The notes under the pieces are model-generated. The model was not told where the DNA came from and did not search any database. It worked only from the letters and a program-made list of their open reading frames with translations. From positions 356,772-420,771 of the forward strand of contig NZ_LPVV01000004.1 in assembly GCF_002362255.1 (NCBI RefSeq): a DNA stretch of 64,000 nucleotides, in the 5' to 3' direction. Both the position numbers and the translations under genes were made by a program. Shown piece after piece: positions 41,501-50,295 of the stretch. Each line of letters opens with the position of its first letter. The first letter of the stretch is position 1. This stretch comes from Microbacterium sp. SZ1. Lineage in GTDB: Bacteria; Actinomycetota; Actinomycetes; Actinomycetales; Microbacteriaceae.

Positions 41501-44500
41501 GGTAGCCCTGGCCGATGTCGGAGCCGACGAAGAGGCGGTCCTGGATGTCGCGGATCAGTTCCTGCGCCCCCGAGGGGTCGCCGGCCTCGGCGAGCACGTA
41601 GGGGATGTGGTGGGCGATCTGGTTCGACATGCCCAGCATCCCGAGTCGCACGTCGCGTGCTTCGCGCGCCTCGTGGATGCCGGAGTAGTCGGCCTTCTCG
41701 CGGACCGTGAGGAAGTCGTGCATCACATCGAGCAGGCCCTGACGGCCGCCGTACAGCGCGGCGAGGCCGTCGACGTCGTGCGGGGCGTGGAAGCCGAAGG
41801 TCCAGGCGCTGGCCTCGGTGAACGCACCGCCCCATGCCTTCTTGTCGAACTCGGCACCCGAGGTCCACGAGCCGTCGGCGTTCCGCGAGGTGAATGTGCC
41901 CGCCTCGGGGTTGAACATCTCGACGTAGTGCTCGGCGCGCGCCTCGAAGTAGGTGGCCTCCTCCTTCAGCTGCTCGACCCGGTCGGTCGGCGTCGCCGGA
42001 TCCTCCGACAGCTTCTCGGCCATCTCGGCGATGCCGAAGTCGTTGATGTAGCCCTCGAGGCCCCACGATGCGCTCTCGTGAGTCGTCGCCTCGGTGTAGC
42101 CGAGGAAGATCGACTGCGCGAGTCCCTTCCGGCCGACGGCGTTGGATGCCGGCAGGACGGTGGCGTTCTTCACGGCGGCGTCGTAGGCCTCGAGTGCGGT
42201 GTCGGTGTCGAGCGCTCCCGCGAGGTAGGCGTCGGCGAACGCGACGTCGGAGCTCGTGCCGGTCATGAGGTCGGCGTACCCGGGGGATGACCACCGGGCG
42301 ACCCATCCGCCGTCGCGGTACTGCTGCACGAAGCCGTCGACGAGCTCGTCGGTCACGTCGGGGTAGAGCAGCGAGTAGAGCGGCCAGGCGGTGCGGTACG
42401 TGTCCCAGAAGCCGTTGTTGACGTAGATCTTGCCGTCGACGATCTTCGCGTTCGTGCGGGTGTCGCTCGCGCTGCCGCTCGTCGCGGACACCGGGCTGGC
42501 GTACTGGTAGACCGGATCGGCCTTCGACCCCGTGTTCTCGAACTGCGAGTTGGGGTAGAGGTTCAGGCGGTACAGGCTCGAGTACAGCGTCACGAGCTGG
42601 GTGTCGGTGGCGCCCTTCACGTCGTGGATCACGCCCAGTCGGTCGTTCCACGCGTCGCGCACAGCGGCGTGCGCCTGCTCGAACGAGACGCCCTGCAGCT
42701 CGAACTCGTGGTTCTTCTGCGCCTGGTCCTGCGAGATGAACGACGACGACAGCCTGAGCTCGACTATCTTGTCGCCGCTCGTGTCGAAGGCGGCGTAGCG
42801 GGCCGTGCCGTTGCGGTCGCCCTGAGTGGTCGCTCCGGCGTTCAGCGGCGCCTTGTCGAAGGTGCCGTACACGAACATGCGGGTGCGTCCCGGCCAGCCG
42901 GATCCGCCGTCGACCCAGCCGGAGACGGTGTCGCCGGCGATCTGGAGCTTGGAGGAGTTCACGAGCTGGTCGATGAGCACGGAGCTCGTGTCGCCGGTGA
43001 ACTCGAAGCGGTAGATCGCGCCGTGGTCGGTGGCGGTCACGGACGTCTGGATGCCGTTGTCGAACTCGACGCTGTAGATGTCGGGCCGCGCGGTCTCGTT
43101 CTCGTGGTGGAATGCGAGCTTGCGGTCGTTCAGCGACGAGGTCGGGCTGCCGTTCGCGGCCGGGAGCACGGCGATCTGGTTGCGGTCGCCCATCCAGATG
43201 CTCGGCTGATGCGAGAAGCCGATGCCGTTCAGGGCAGGAAGGTTCTGCGCGTTGTTGGCCCGCTGGTACTGGTAGATCGTGCCCACGTTGTCGGCGTTCG
43301 TCATCGGGGTGATGAAGTTGAAGCCGTTCGGCCAGGCGGTGGCGGGCAGGTTGTTACCGCGCGAGAAGCCTCCGGTCGAGTTCGTGCCTCGACGCGTGTC
43401 GACGTACGACACGAGACCGTCCGAGGTGTCGAGCTGTGCGGCCGCGCCGATGCTCACGTCGTCGAGCCAGCCGCTGAAGGCCGTCGCGCCGGTGGGCACC
43501 TCCACGCCCTTCACATCGGTGCCCGGGTGGTCGTAGCGGAAGAGGATGTCGTCGATCGTGCGTCCGGCGAAGGAACCGAGGTCGATCGTGACCTTGTTCC
43601 ACTGGTTCGGCCACAGCACGTTGGCCTGTCCCTGAGCGCGCGCGTTCGCGCCGTAGCCGTAGGAGTCGGTGGCGTCGCCGGCCGACAGCGTCGAGCCGTC
43701 GTCGAAGGTCAGGTCGACGGCCACGAAGGTCGCGGCGTAGGTCTGCTCGCCGTCGAGCACGGGGAAGACGAGGTACGACAACTCGCTGTCGTCCGCCACC
43801 TCGATCGCGACGTCGTCGTAGAGCACGCTGGTCGAGGACGCGGGACCCGCGTCGAGGTGGCGGCCGACGTACTGCAGCGCCTTGGTGCCGGTGAAGCCGA
43901 CGCCGGTCTTGGCGGTGTCGGAGCTCGTCGGGCCGCTGCCGACCTGCAGCATGAGGTCTCCGGGCACGGGGGTCGCGCCGTCGACGGCGATCGGCTCCCA
44001 GCCCGCGAGCTGCACGATGCCGGTGTTCGGCGTACGCGTGGCGAGCACGTCGAGGCGGTAGTAGAGATACGGCTCGCTGGGGGTCGCGAGCTCGAACGTG
44101 CGGGTCTCGCCGCGGCCGGAGAACTGCTCGCCGGTGCGCTCGTCGACCGTCACCCAGTCGGTGCCGTTCTGCGAGGCCAGCACCCGGAAGTCGCGCGGGT
44201 CGCGTTCGGGCGCGTCGTTGCCCGACGTGAGGGTGTAGCGCACCATCGGCTGCGGCGTCGTCAGCTCGTACTGCGCCCAGGCCGCGCTCTCGAAGGCCAA
44301 CCATTTCGACGACGCGTTGCCGTCGGCCAGGAACGACGCGACCTCGTTCGGCGTGTTCTCGGCGGATGCCGTCACCGCGGCCACGTCACCGAGGACGCTG
44401 CCCGGGGCGAAGCGACTGCCGGTCACGTTGACGGGCTGACCGGTGCCGGTGAGGACGGGCGCCGCGTCGCCGGACTCGAACGACGAGACGAAGGTGGTCT

Positions 44501-44618
44501 CTCCGGCCGCTGACGCCGCCATCGGCGTCAGCATGCCGAGCCCGACGGTGACGGCGACACCGGCCGCTGCCCAGGATCGTCTGGCGGATCGGTGGTTCCT
44601 CGGGCTGGGGACCCTCAT
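38598..44618 (-). CDS. Secreted, wall-anchored GH92 alpha-mannosidase with accessory domains
   Basis: This 2006-residue exo-enzyme has a signal peptide (about 1-38, ending in ASAAG), an F5/8-type carbohydrate-binding domain (about 80-225) and a second ligand-binding-like domain. The GH92 catalytic region (about 395-1145; DTRRGTNSTGGFSRGNN, FSHQPSIWMGDRN) follows. Then come another F5/8-like domain, PKD-like domains, a TIG-like domain and an Ig-like domain. The C-terminus has LAGTG (1972-1976), a hydrophobic run and RRRR: a sortase signal. GH92 members cleave alpha-mannose linkages and need calcium. It is divergent from LacI, with an operator between. Length is about twice a bare GH92. Confidence 0.94.
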   Translation of the reverse strand: MRVPSPRNHRSARRSWAAAGVAVTVGLGMLTPMAASAAGETTFVSSFESGDAAPVLTGTGQPVNVTGSRFAPGSVLGDVAAVTASAENTPNEVASFLADGNASSKWLAFESAAWAQYELTTPQPMVRYTLTSGNDAPERDPRDFRVLASQNGTDWVTVDERTGEQFSGRGETRTFELATPSEPYLYYRLDVLATRTPNTGIVQLAGWEPIAVDGATPVPGDLMLQVGSGPTSSDTAKTGVGFTGTKALQYVGRHLDAGPASSTSVLYDDVAIEVADDSELSYLVFPVLDGEQTYAATFVAVDLTFDDGSTLSAGDATDSYGYGANARAQGQANVLWPNQWNKVTIDLGSFAGRTIDDILFRYDHPGTDVKGVEVPTGATAFSGWLDDVSIGAAAQLDTSDGLVSYVDTRRGTNSTGGFSRGNNLPATAWPNGFNFITPMTNADNVGTIYQYQRANNAQNLPALNGIGFSHQPSIWMGDRNQIAVLPAANGSPTSSLNDRKLAFHHENETARPDIYSVEFDNGIQTSVTATDHGAIYRFEFTGDTSSVLIDQLVNSSKLQIAGDTVSGWVDGGSGWPGRTRMFVYGTFDKAPLNAGATTQGDRNGTARYAAFDTSGDKIVELRLSSSFISQDQAQKNHEFELQGVSFEQAHAAVRDAWNDRLGVIHDVKGATDTQLVTLYSSLYRLNLYPNSQFENTGSKADPVYQYASPVSATSGSASDTRTNAKIVDGKIYVNNGFWDTYRTAWPLYSLLYPDVTDELVDGFVQQYRDGGWVARWSSPGYADLMTGTSSDVAFADAYLAGALDTDTALEAYDAAVKNATVLPASNAVGRKGLAQSIFLGYTEATTHESASWGLEGYINDFGIAEMAEKLSEDPATPTDRVEQLKEEATYFEARAEHYVEMFNPEAGTFTSRNADGSWTSGAEFDKKAWGGAFTEASAWTFGFHAPHDVDGLAALYGGRQGLLDVMHDFLTVREKADYSGIHEAREARDVRLGMLGMSNQIAHHIPYVLAEAGDPSGAQELIRDIQDRLFVGSDIGQGYPGDEDNGEFSAWYVFSALGFYPLEVGSGDYTIGTPLFDSATLSIGDTDLVVNAPGASAGADYVGGVSLNGQPITETTFDGDLLRAGGTLDFTMSTTPQAWGAKDLTEKLEVPTTLVDATKPGRGALAAADGTSVGSLVDDNMNSTVTFPGDSAELVWTSQSGPVSIGQYTLTSASKAAAPASWTLSGSLDGTTWTELDSREGQTFTWDSQTRPFTTQTAGGYTSVKLSLKSDGSPLALSEVELFASASAADGLSIAAGAPQRVAVGTEFSGSLATIVGTETDASGYDVTVDYGDGEAAEDVTLTRDELGGWKVSAPHTFAAPGTYSPVITVRDSSGAVAQATASVEVFRDETLIGGFNNVCIGDLGVTAANCDSQGHGYFRDKLNADGFVQGQTLTVPGTTLTYDLPAVPAGAPDNITGEGQTVKLSLGTGASQIAFIGTATESNRDSDAVLHFTDGSTQTVTISFGDWVGASGNPYKGNSVLTISEGRLSGTGAESSVKNTAIYATAPIALAVDGNGAPKVVESLTMPKESGSLNDGRVHVFAIASDGDRAAAAELSVTAGSVDEQVTGEEFDATLATVTGGLGETSAVVNWGDSTSVSAVDVTDGAVQGTHTYAKAGSYTVTVTADDGVKSAATQLTIVVADPVPVYEPEIQAPQQAAPGDTVTITGTGFAAGENVALRIDDEQPVVVQAEQDGSISGSITVPSGAVDGDHPVVALGDVSKVEARASLLVVGDPTAPKNTSVSLKAGSDDPVAGESVPLIATVKPAGAAGQVEFLEGDVVVGSAGVSAGVATADVTIATSGQHTYTARFVPSDDVAFRPSTSAPLTIEVRSAPVLQAELVIGQSRVVQGGTLELTGRGFGAGELMTITLFSEPVRLAEVTADGSGAFRTTVTIPANTAVGQHTLVAEGTASGLSAQGALTVTAAASTGDGLAGTGGAVPIALIVLTLGLLSTGGVLLLRRRRTEV

Positions 44619-44692
44619 GGTTGCTCCTCTAACTCCACTACGGTGTGTCGCTGATGGGGGTCCTCCCGACTCCGACGCCGGGATGACCGATA

Positions 44693-44710
44693 TATGACAT
44701 CGCTGTCATA
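44693..44710. promoter_or_regulatory. LacI-type operator between GH92 and lacI genes
   Basis: A perfect inverted repeat, TATGACA-TCGC-TGTCATA, sits 75 bases upstream of the GH92 start and 101 bases upstream of the LacI-family start. Size and symmetry fit a LacI dimer site. It may repress the GH92 gene and the regulator itself. Confidence 0.75.
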
Positions 44711-44810
44711 CGCTGGACGCTATCACAGTGACCGCGACCGGCGGAAGAGGTCGGTTCCTCCGGCAGCCGCCATAATGAGCTATCCGCCTTCGCGGACGAC
44801 AAGGGGATGC

Positions 44811-45818
44811 ATGACTCGTACGGAGAGCGGCGCGACAGCGCGCCCGACGCTGGCCCAGGTCGCGGAGCGCGCCGGTGTCAGTCTGAAGACGGCGTCCCGG
44901 GCGCTCGGGGGAGAGTCGTACGTGAGCGAGAAGACCCTCGCCAACGTGCTGTCGGCTGCGGCGGAGCTCGACTATCAGCGCAATGCCGCGGCGAGCCTCC
45001 TCGCGAGCGGTCGCCTCGCGGCATCCATCGGTCTCATCACCGGCGACTTCACGAACCCGTTCTACTCCGCGCTGGCACAGGCCGTCGAAGACGAGATCCG
45101 ACCCCGCGGCATCCACCTCTCCGTCGCGAACTCCCGCGAGTCGGCCGAGCAGGAGCAGAGGGTCGCGCGTGACTTGGCCGACCGGCAGACGACGGCGGTG
45201 ATCACCGTCTCGGCCATGACAGACCACAGCGAGTACGCGCAGCTGCAGGCCCGCGGCATCCCTGTCGTCTTCGTCGACCGCCCTGCCGAGAATCTCGCCG
45301 CCGACTCGGTCGTCTTCGACAACCGCGAGGGAGGGCGACTGGCCGCACAGCATCTCCTGGATGCCGGGCACCGTCGCATCGCCTTCATCGGCGACTACGC
45401 GTGGCTGCCCACGTACCGCGAGCGTCTCGCCGGCATGGGCGACGTGCTCGATCCGGCCGATGCCGACTGGCGCCGACTCCTCCGCACCGACGCTCACGAC
45501 GCGGCGTCCTCTCGCGCGTGCATGCGCGATCTGCTCGCCCTCGACGAGCCGCCCACCGCCGTCGTGGCCGGAAACAACCGCATCCTGCTGGGTGTCATGG
45601 AAGCTGTCGCCGAACTCCCCGACCGGCCGGCCGTCATCGGCTTCGACGAACCGGAGTGGGCGCGCGTACTGGGGGTGAGCGTCGTCTCGGGCGACATCGA
45701 GGCGCTCGGGCGACAGGCCGCCCGCCTGGCCGTCGCCCGGCTGAGCGATCGCACCCGTCCCTACGAGAGCGTGACCGTTCCGATGCGACTCGTCGCTCGG
45801 GCCTCGACCGACTCCTGA
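44811..45818 (+). CDS. LacI-family transcriptional regulator
   Basis: This 335-residue regulator has an N-terminal helix-turn-helix (TLAQVAERAGVSLKTASRAL, 13-32) and a periplasmic-binding-protein-like sensor domain. That domain shows IGLITGDFTNPFYSALAQAV, VVFVDRPAENLAADSVVFDN and AVIGFDEPEWARVLG. The start at 44811 is preceded by AAGGGGA. The likely ligand is a mannose-related sugar, and the target the divergent GH92 gene; both are inference. Confidence 0.94.
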   Translation: MTRTESGATARPTLAQVAERAGVSLKTASRALGGESYVSEKTLANVLSAAAELDYQRNAAASLLASGRLAASIGLITGDFTNPFYSALAQAVEDEIRPRGIHLSVANSRESAEQEQRVARDLADRQTTAVITVSAMTDHSEYAQLQARGIPVVFVDRPAENLAADSVVFDNREGGRLAAQHLLDAGHRRIAFIGDYAWLPTYRERLAGMGDVLDPADADWRRLLRTDAHDAASSRACMRDLLALDEPPTAVVAGNNRILLGVMEAVAELPDRPAVIGFDEPEWARVLGVSVVSGDIEALGRQAARLAVARLSDRTRPYESVTVPMRLVARASTDS

Positions 45819-45889
45819 CCACGGCGGTCGCGCGAGCACCGCGCGTCAAGACCCTGTCGCAGGCCGGTCCCGCGCGCGACACTGACTCC

Positions 45890-46393
45890 ATGACGAAGGC
45901 GAACGACGCGGGGGACGGCCCGGAGCGCACGGCGGACGGTCATCACGTCGTCATCGACGGCCGCAAGTGGCGGGCCACCGATCCGAGCATCCCCGACACC
46001 TTCCGGCAGGAGCTCGTCGACGAGCTGATGGCTGCACGCCGCGCCGTCAAAGCCTCCGAGCCGGACGCGCGCCGACGGGTGAACGACGCGAAGACCGCCC
46101 TCGGCGAGCGCGGCACCCCCTGGTGGGAGGAGCGCTCGGGTGAGGGTTTCGACGAACGGATCGCCGCCGCCATCCGAACCCTCGTGCGCAAGCGCTCCGA
46201 AACCTCGATCTGCCCGAGCGACGTCGCCCGCACGGTGGGTGGGGACTCATGGCGGACGCTCATGCCAGACGTGCGGCGGGTCGCCGCGCAGCTCGCCGAC
46301 GACGGCCAGGTCGTCGTGACGCAGAAGGGCTCGGCCGTCAGCATCCGCGACGCACGGGGACCCGTGCGAATCGTGAAGGGTCCGTCGCTCTGA
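45890..46393 (+). CDS. DUF3253-like protein
   Basis: This 167-residue cytosolic protein has a basic central helix (MAARRAVKASEPDARRR) and a winged-helix-like C-terminal half with SICPSDVARTVGGDSWRTLMPDVRRVA then LADDGQVVVTQKG, the pattern of DUF3253. The family may bind DNA. A GACACT element ends six bases before the ATG, so a leaderless start is possible. No partner gene is apparent. Confidence 0.8.
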   Translation: MTKANDAGDGPERTADGHHVVIDGRKWRATDPSIPDTFRQELVDELMAARRAVKASEPDARRRVNDAKTALGERGTPWWEERSGEGFDERIAAAIRTLVRKRSETSICPSDVARTVGGDSWRTLMPDVRRVAAQLADDGQVVVTQKGSAVSIRDARGPVRIVKGPSL

Positions 46394-46517
46394 CACCTCG
46401 CAGCCGCAGGGAGCGCGCGAGCATATTGCCCACGGGAGCGCGGCGTCAATGCCCTGCGACGGAGCCTCAGCTGATCGATAGCCTCAGGCACCCCATCGCA
46501 CCGTTACGGAGGACATC

Positions 46518-46991
46518 ATGAGTGACACCGCGCGCGTCGAGCGCTATGCAGGAACCCCTGTCCAGAAGACCGCCCTCATCGTGGGCATCGTCTTCCTCCT
46601 CGTCGGCATCGCCGGCTTCATCCCCGGGCTCACGCACTCCGCGGAGCACCTGCACGGCGCGGGAGCCGGATCCGAGGCGCATCTGCTCGGTCTCTTCCAG
46701 GTGTCGGTGCTGCACAACTTCGTGCACCTCGCCTTCGCGGTCGCCGGCATCGCGCTGGCCGCTCGCGCCCGCGCGGCGCGGCTGTACCTGATCGTCGGCG
46801 GTGCCGCGTACCTCGTCGTCTGGATCTACGGCCTCATCGCCGTCGGCAACGACCAGCTCAACTTCATCCCCGTGAACGACGCCGACAACTGGCTGCACCT
46901 CGTTCTCGGCATCGGCATGATCCTGCTCGGCGTGTTCGTCTCGCGCGCGCCGCGCGTGCCCGGCAACGACGGGCGTGCAGCACGCGCCTGA
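46518..46991 (+). CDS. DUF4383 membrane protein
   Basis: This 157-residue protein has four hydrophobic helices (about 17-38, 58-84, 87-107, 124-142) and the DUF4383 pattern KTALIVGIVFLLVGIAGFIPG, then LHNFVHLAFAVAGIALAAR and NWLHLVLGIGMILLG, with several conserved His. GGAGG is upstream of the ATG. Function unknown; in Actinobacteria such proteins are often stress-induced. Confidence 0.88.
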   Translation: MSDTARVERYAGTPVQKTALIVGIVFLLVGIAGFIPGLTHSAEHLHGAGAGSEAHLLGLFQVSVLHNFVHLAFAVAGIALAARARAARLYLIVGGAAYLVVWIYGLIAVGNDQLNFIPVNDADNWLHLVLGIGMILLGVFVSRAPRVPGNDGRAARA

Positions 46992-47022
46992 TCGTCGCCC
47001 ATCCGGGATGACGGAGCCGGGG

Positions 47023-47778
47023 TCAGCTGCGACCGACGCGACGAGCGTGGGTGACAGCGGCCCCGGCTCCGTCATGCCACGGCTCGCCGTGGCCAGGCAG
47101 CAGCGTGCGCGCCGACGATGTGAGGAGAGCGTCGAGGTCGCTCAGGGCTCGTGCGCTGTCGGCGGTCGCCGCTCCGGCGACGATCCGCGGTCCTGTTCCG
47201 CCCGTGTACGGGTCGAGGGTGACGATCGCGTCGCCGGTCATCAGCACGTCGAGATCCTCGAACCAGAATCCGCAGTGGCCTTCGGTGTGCCCGGGACTCC
47301 AAAGGGCGATGGGTCGACCCGGTGCCTCCACCGCCGTCGCGTGGTGCACGGTCGGCGCCGCCTCGATGCCGCGCACGCCCAGTGCGCCTTTCGCGGTCAT
47401 CGCGAGCAGCGTCGGCACCGCCTTGGGGTACCGGAACGGGTAGGTGATCCGGGCACGCTCGTGCGCATATCGATACGGATGCCGCGCCAGACGCTGATCC
47501 CGCGGATGGACGTGCACCGGGGTGCGGCGCTCCGAGACCAGGCGATGAGCCATCCCGACGTGATCGAAGTGCGCGTGGGTGAGGATGACCGCATCGATAT
47601 CTCCCCGATGGGCGCCGAGATGAGCGAGGAGGTCGTCGAGCAGCGGAAGCGTGCCCGGCAGACCGGCGTCGACGAGTGTCATCCCCTCCGCCGTGACGAC
47701 GAGATAGCAGTTCACGTTCGCGGTCTCGAGGCGGTGCACGCCGTCGACGACCTCGGTCCACCGGGTTGGGATGCTCAT
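47023..47778 (-). CDS. MBL-fold metallo-hydrolase
   Basis: This 251-residue metallo-beta-lactamase-fold enzyme has the metal motif THAHFDHVG (67-75), GHTEGHCGFW, TGDAIVTLD and LLPGHGEPW in order. It is a general hydrolase such as a glyoxalase- or quorum-lactonase-like enzyme; the substrate is not predictable. A 14-base inverted copy of part of its end occurs just beyond its stop (47008-47022 versus 47061-47075). Confidence 0.9.
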   Translation of the reverse strand: MSIPTRWTEVVDGVHRLETANVNCYLVVTAEGMTLVDAGLPGTLPLLDDLLAHLGAHRGDIDAVILTHAHFDHVGMAHRLVSERRTPVHVHPRDQRLARHPYRYAHERARITYPFRYPKAVPTLLAMTAKGALGVRGIEAAPTVHHATAVEAPGRPIALWSPGHTEGHCGFWFEDLDVLMTGDAIVTLDPYTGGTGPRIVAGAATADSARALSDLDALLTSSARTLLPGHGEPWHDGAGAAVTHARRVGRS

Positions 47779-47852
47779 CGCACCACGGTGGGCCCGCCGC
47801 GTCGCAGACGCAGGAGCCTTGCCGGATGCAGCTCGCGGTGGTAGCGGTTCGG

Positions 47853-48143
47853 TCAGAGCAGGTCGTAGTACCCGCCGAACGGCGAGTCGACGTCACCGGT
47901 GTCGCGCGCGTCGAAGGGCACGGTCGCCTCGGTGATCGTCACGTGACTGCGGGGCGTGATGAGCACGCTGAGTTTGCGGTTGCCCACCACGACGAGGTCG
48001 ACGAAAGTGCCCGAGGTGCCCATCGCGGCCTCGATGCGGTGCTTCAGATCGGTTGGATCCTGATCCTGAGCGAGGAGGAAGCCGCGTCCGTCGAAGGTCA
48101 CCTCGATCTGCACCATGGTCTGCACAGTCTCGACGTTACTCAT
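47853..48143 (-). CDS. Small hypothetical protein
   Basis: This 96-residue cytosolic protein of mixed alpha/beta composition starts MSNVETVQTMVQIEVTF. No family is recognised; it has a conserved-looking VVVGNRKLSVLITPRSHVTI strand pattern and an aromatic GGYYDLL end. The start was set at the second in-frame ATG because the extra upstream residues look non-coding. Confidence is moderate that it is a gene. Confidence 0.65.
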   Translation of the reverse strand: MSNVETVQTMVQIEVTFDGRGFLLAQDQDPTDLKHRIEAAMGTSGTFVDLVVVGNRKLSVLITPRSHVTITEATVPFDARDTGDVDSPFGGYYDLL

Positions 48144-48270
48144 GAATGAACCGTACGCCGCATCGGGATGCGACAAAAGGGGGCTTGCAATCTTGGCTCC
48201 GGAGTGCCAGAGAACCACCGATTTTCATTCCTGTGAATTTCATGAATCCCAGGTCAGAGTTGTTAACAGC

Positions 48271-48292
48271 TTCATCCACAGCTGTGGATGAA
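48271..48292. promoter_or_regulatory. Palindromic pair of DnaA-box-like sites upstream of the small gene
   Basis: A perfect 22-base palindrome formed by two head-to-head copies of TTCATCCACAG holds two sites each one base off the TTATCCACA consensus. A TGTTAAC lies just before it (48261-48267). It sits in the 171-base gap between the small gene (47853-48143) and ilvD. Either regulatory or a transcription-stop hairpin for ilvD; both are possible. Confidence 0.55.
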
Positions 48293-48314
48293 TCCGCCCC
48301 TCGCACCCCGTTTT

Positions 48315-50219
48315 TCACACCAGGGAGGACGCCGTGCGAAGCTCCTGTTCGCGCAGCGCGCGCTCGACGGATTCGACATCGCGCACCGCTCCGCGGTCGG
48401 CCGAGGTCGCCATCGTCGCGTACGAGCGCAGCGCCAGCGACACCGTGCGCTGACGATCACGCGGGCGATAGCCGCCCTGGTCGAGCAGAGCCGTGCGACG
48501 GCGCTCGAGCTCGGCTTCGTCGACCTGCAGCGTGAGCTCACGCGTCGGGATGTCGATCGAGATGATGTCGCCGTCCTCGACCAGCGCGATCACTCCGCCG
48601 GACGCCGCCTCGGGAGACACGTGTCCGATCGACAGACCAGACGTCCCGCCCGAGAAGCGGCCGTCGGTGATGAGCGCACACACCTTGCCGAGCCCGCGTC
48701 CCTTGAGGAACGAGGTCGGGTGCAGCATCTCCTGCATGCCCGGTCCACCCTTCGGCCCCTCGTAGCGGATCACGACGACATCGCCCGGCTGCACCTTCTT
48801 GCCGAGGATCTTCGCAACCGCCTCTTCTTGCGACTCGCACACGACCGCGGGGCCGGAGAACACGAGGATGGACGGGTCCACGCCCGCCGTCTTGACCACC
48901 GCGCCGTCGACGGCGATGTTGCCGCGGAGCACCGCGAGGCCGCCGTCGGCCGAGTACGCATGCTCGGTGTCGCGGATGCAGCCGCTCTCGGCATCCGTGT
49001 CGAGCTCGAGCCAGCGCTCGGACTGCGAGAACGCGCTCGACGATCGCACGCCGCCGGGTGCCGCGTGCCAGAGGTCCTTCGCCTCGTCGGAGACCGAACC
49101 GCCGCGGATGTCCCAGTCGGCGAGCCACGATTCGAGAGAGGGTGAGTGGATCGACGACACATCGTCGTTCAGGGCACCGGCGCGTCGCAGCTCGCCGAGG
49201 ATGCGCGGGATGCCGCCGGCTCGATGCACGTCCTCCATGTAGTACATGCGGCCGTACGCGGGGTTCGGGGCGATCTTCGCGAGGCACGGCACGCGGCGCG
49301 ACACCGCGTCGATCTCGTCGAGACCGAAGGCGACGCCGGCCTCGTGGGCCGCGGCGAGGAGGTGGAGGATCGTGTTCGTCGAGCCGCCCATCGCGATGTC
49401 GAGCGCCATGGCGTTCTCGAACGCGTTGTAGCTCGCGACAGCGCGGGGGAGCACCGACGCGTCGTCTTCGTCGTAGAAGCGCTTGGTGATGTCGACGGCG
49501 ACCTGGCCCGCGCGCTCGTACAGCGCGCGCCGAGCGGTGTGGGTGGCCAGCACCGAGCCGTTACCGGGCAGCGCGAGCCCGAGCGCCTCGACGAGACAGT
49601 TCATCGAGTTCGCGGTGAACATGCCCGAGCACGATCCGCACGTCGGGCACGCGTTCTCCTCGATGCGCTGGATGTCGGCGTCCGACACCGTGTCGTTCGC
49701 GGCCTCCGAGATCGCGTCGACCAGGTCGAGCGTGCGCACACTGCCGTCCACGAGCGTGGCGCGGCCCGATTCCATCGGACCACCTGACACGAACACGGTC
49801 GGGATGTTGAGGCGCAGCGCGGCCATGAGCATGCCCGGCGTGATCTTGTCGCAGTTCGAGATGCACACGAGGGCGTCGGCCTGGTGCGCGTTGACCATGT
49901 ACTCGACCGAGTCGGCGATGAGGTCGCGTGAGGGGAGGGAGTACAGCATGCCGCCGTGACCCATCGCGATGCCGTCGTCGACCGCGATGGTGTTGAACTC
50001 GCGGGGGATGCCGCCGGCCGCGCTGATCGCGTCGGAGACGATGCGGCCCACCGGCTGCAGGTGCGTGTGGCCGGGGACGAACTCGGTGAAGCTGTTCGCG
50101 ACGGCGACCATCGGCTTGCCGAAGTCGGCGGCGTTCACACCGGCTGCGCGGAAGAGGGCGCGGGCGCCGGCGGCGTTGCGGCCGTGGGTCACGGTGCGGG
50201 AGCGGAGGGGAGTGGGCAT
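48315..50219 (-). CDS. ilvD: Dihydroxy-acid dehydratase
   Basis: This 634-residue enzyme converts 2,3-dihydroxy-isovalerate (or -methylvalerate) to the keto acid in valine, leucine, isoleucine and pantothenate synthesis. The iron-sulfur ligands can be seen in [12 protein letters not shown] and [29 protein letters not shown] and the late [21 protein letters not shown] are typical. The length is slightly above the usual (about 560-615). It is a single gene. Other ilv genes are not in the window. Confidence 0.97.
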   Translation of the reverse strand: MPTPLRSRTVTHGRNAAGARALFRAAGVNAADFGKPMVAVANSFTEFVPGHTHLQPVGRIVSDAISAAGGIPREFNTIAVDDGIAMGHGGMLYSLPSRDLIADSVEYMVNAHQADALVCISNCDKITPGMLMAALRLNIPTVFVSGGPMESGRATLVDGSVRTLDLVDAISEAANDTVSDADIQRIEENACPTCGSCSGMFTANSMNCLVEALGLALPGNGSVLATHTARRALYERAGQVAVDITKRFYDEDDASVLPRAVASYNAFENAMALDIAMGGSTNTILHLLAAAHEAGVAFGLDEIDAVSRRVPCLAKIAPNPAYGRMYYMEDVHRAGGIPRILGELRRAGALNDDVSSIHSPSLESWLADWDIRGGSVSDEAKDLWHAAPGGVRSSSAFSQSERWLELDTDAESGCIRDTEHAYSADGGLAVLRGNIAVDGAVVKTAGVDPSILVFSGPAVVCESQEEAVAKILGKKVQPGDVVVIRYEGPKGGPGMQEMLHPTSFLKGRGLGKVCALITDGRFSGGTSGLSIGHVSPEAASGGVIALVEDGDIISIDIPTRELTLQVDEAELERRRTALLDQGGYRPRDRQRTVSLALRSYATMATSADRGAVRDVESVERALREQELRTASSLV

Positions 50220-50261
50220 CCTCCCACCCTCGTGTGTTCCCGGGATTCGCGGAAGTCGCCG

Positions 50262-50289
50262 CTGACACTAGTAGTGAGAGCACTAGGTT
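50262..50289 (+). promoter_or_regulatory. Promoter and direct repeats ahead of the XRE regulator
   Basis: A -35 (CTGACA, 50262-50267) and a -10 (TAGGTT, 50284-50289) are 16 bases apart; six bases then lead to the GTG, so the mRNA is probably leaderless. CACTAG is repeated at 50266-50271 and 50281-50286, 15 bases apart. The repeats overlap the promoter and may be the autoregulatory site. Confidence 0.65.
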
Positions 50290-50295
50290 TGTCAG

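Noticed and set aside
42624..44513. 629-codon plus-strand open frame opposite the GH92 gene
   Set aside because: It is a shadow of the GH92 coding strand: low-complexity Arg/Ala/Gly/Val content, no family motif, and the minus-strand frame is plainly the real gene.
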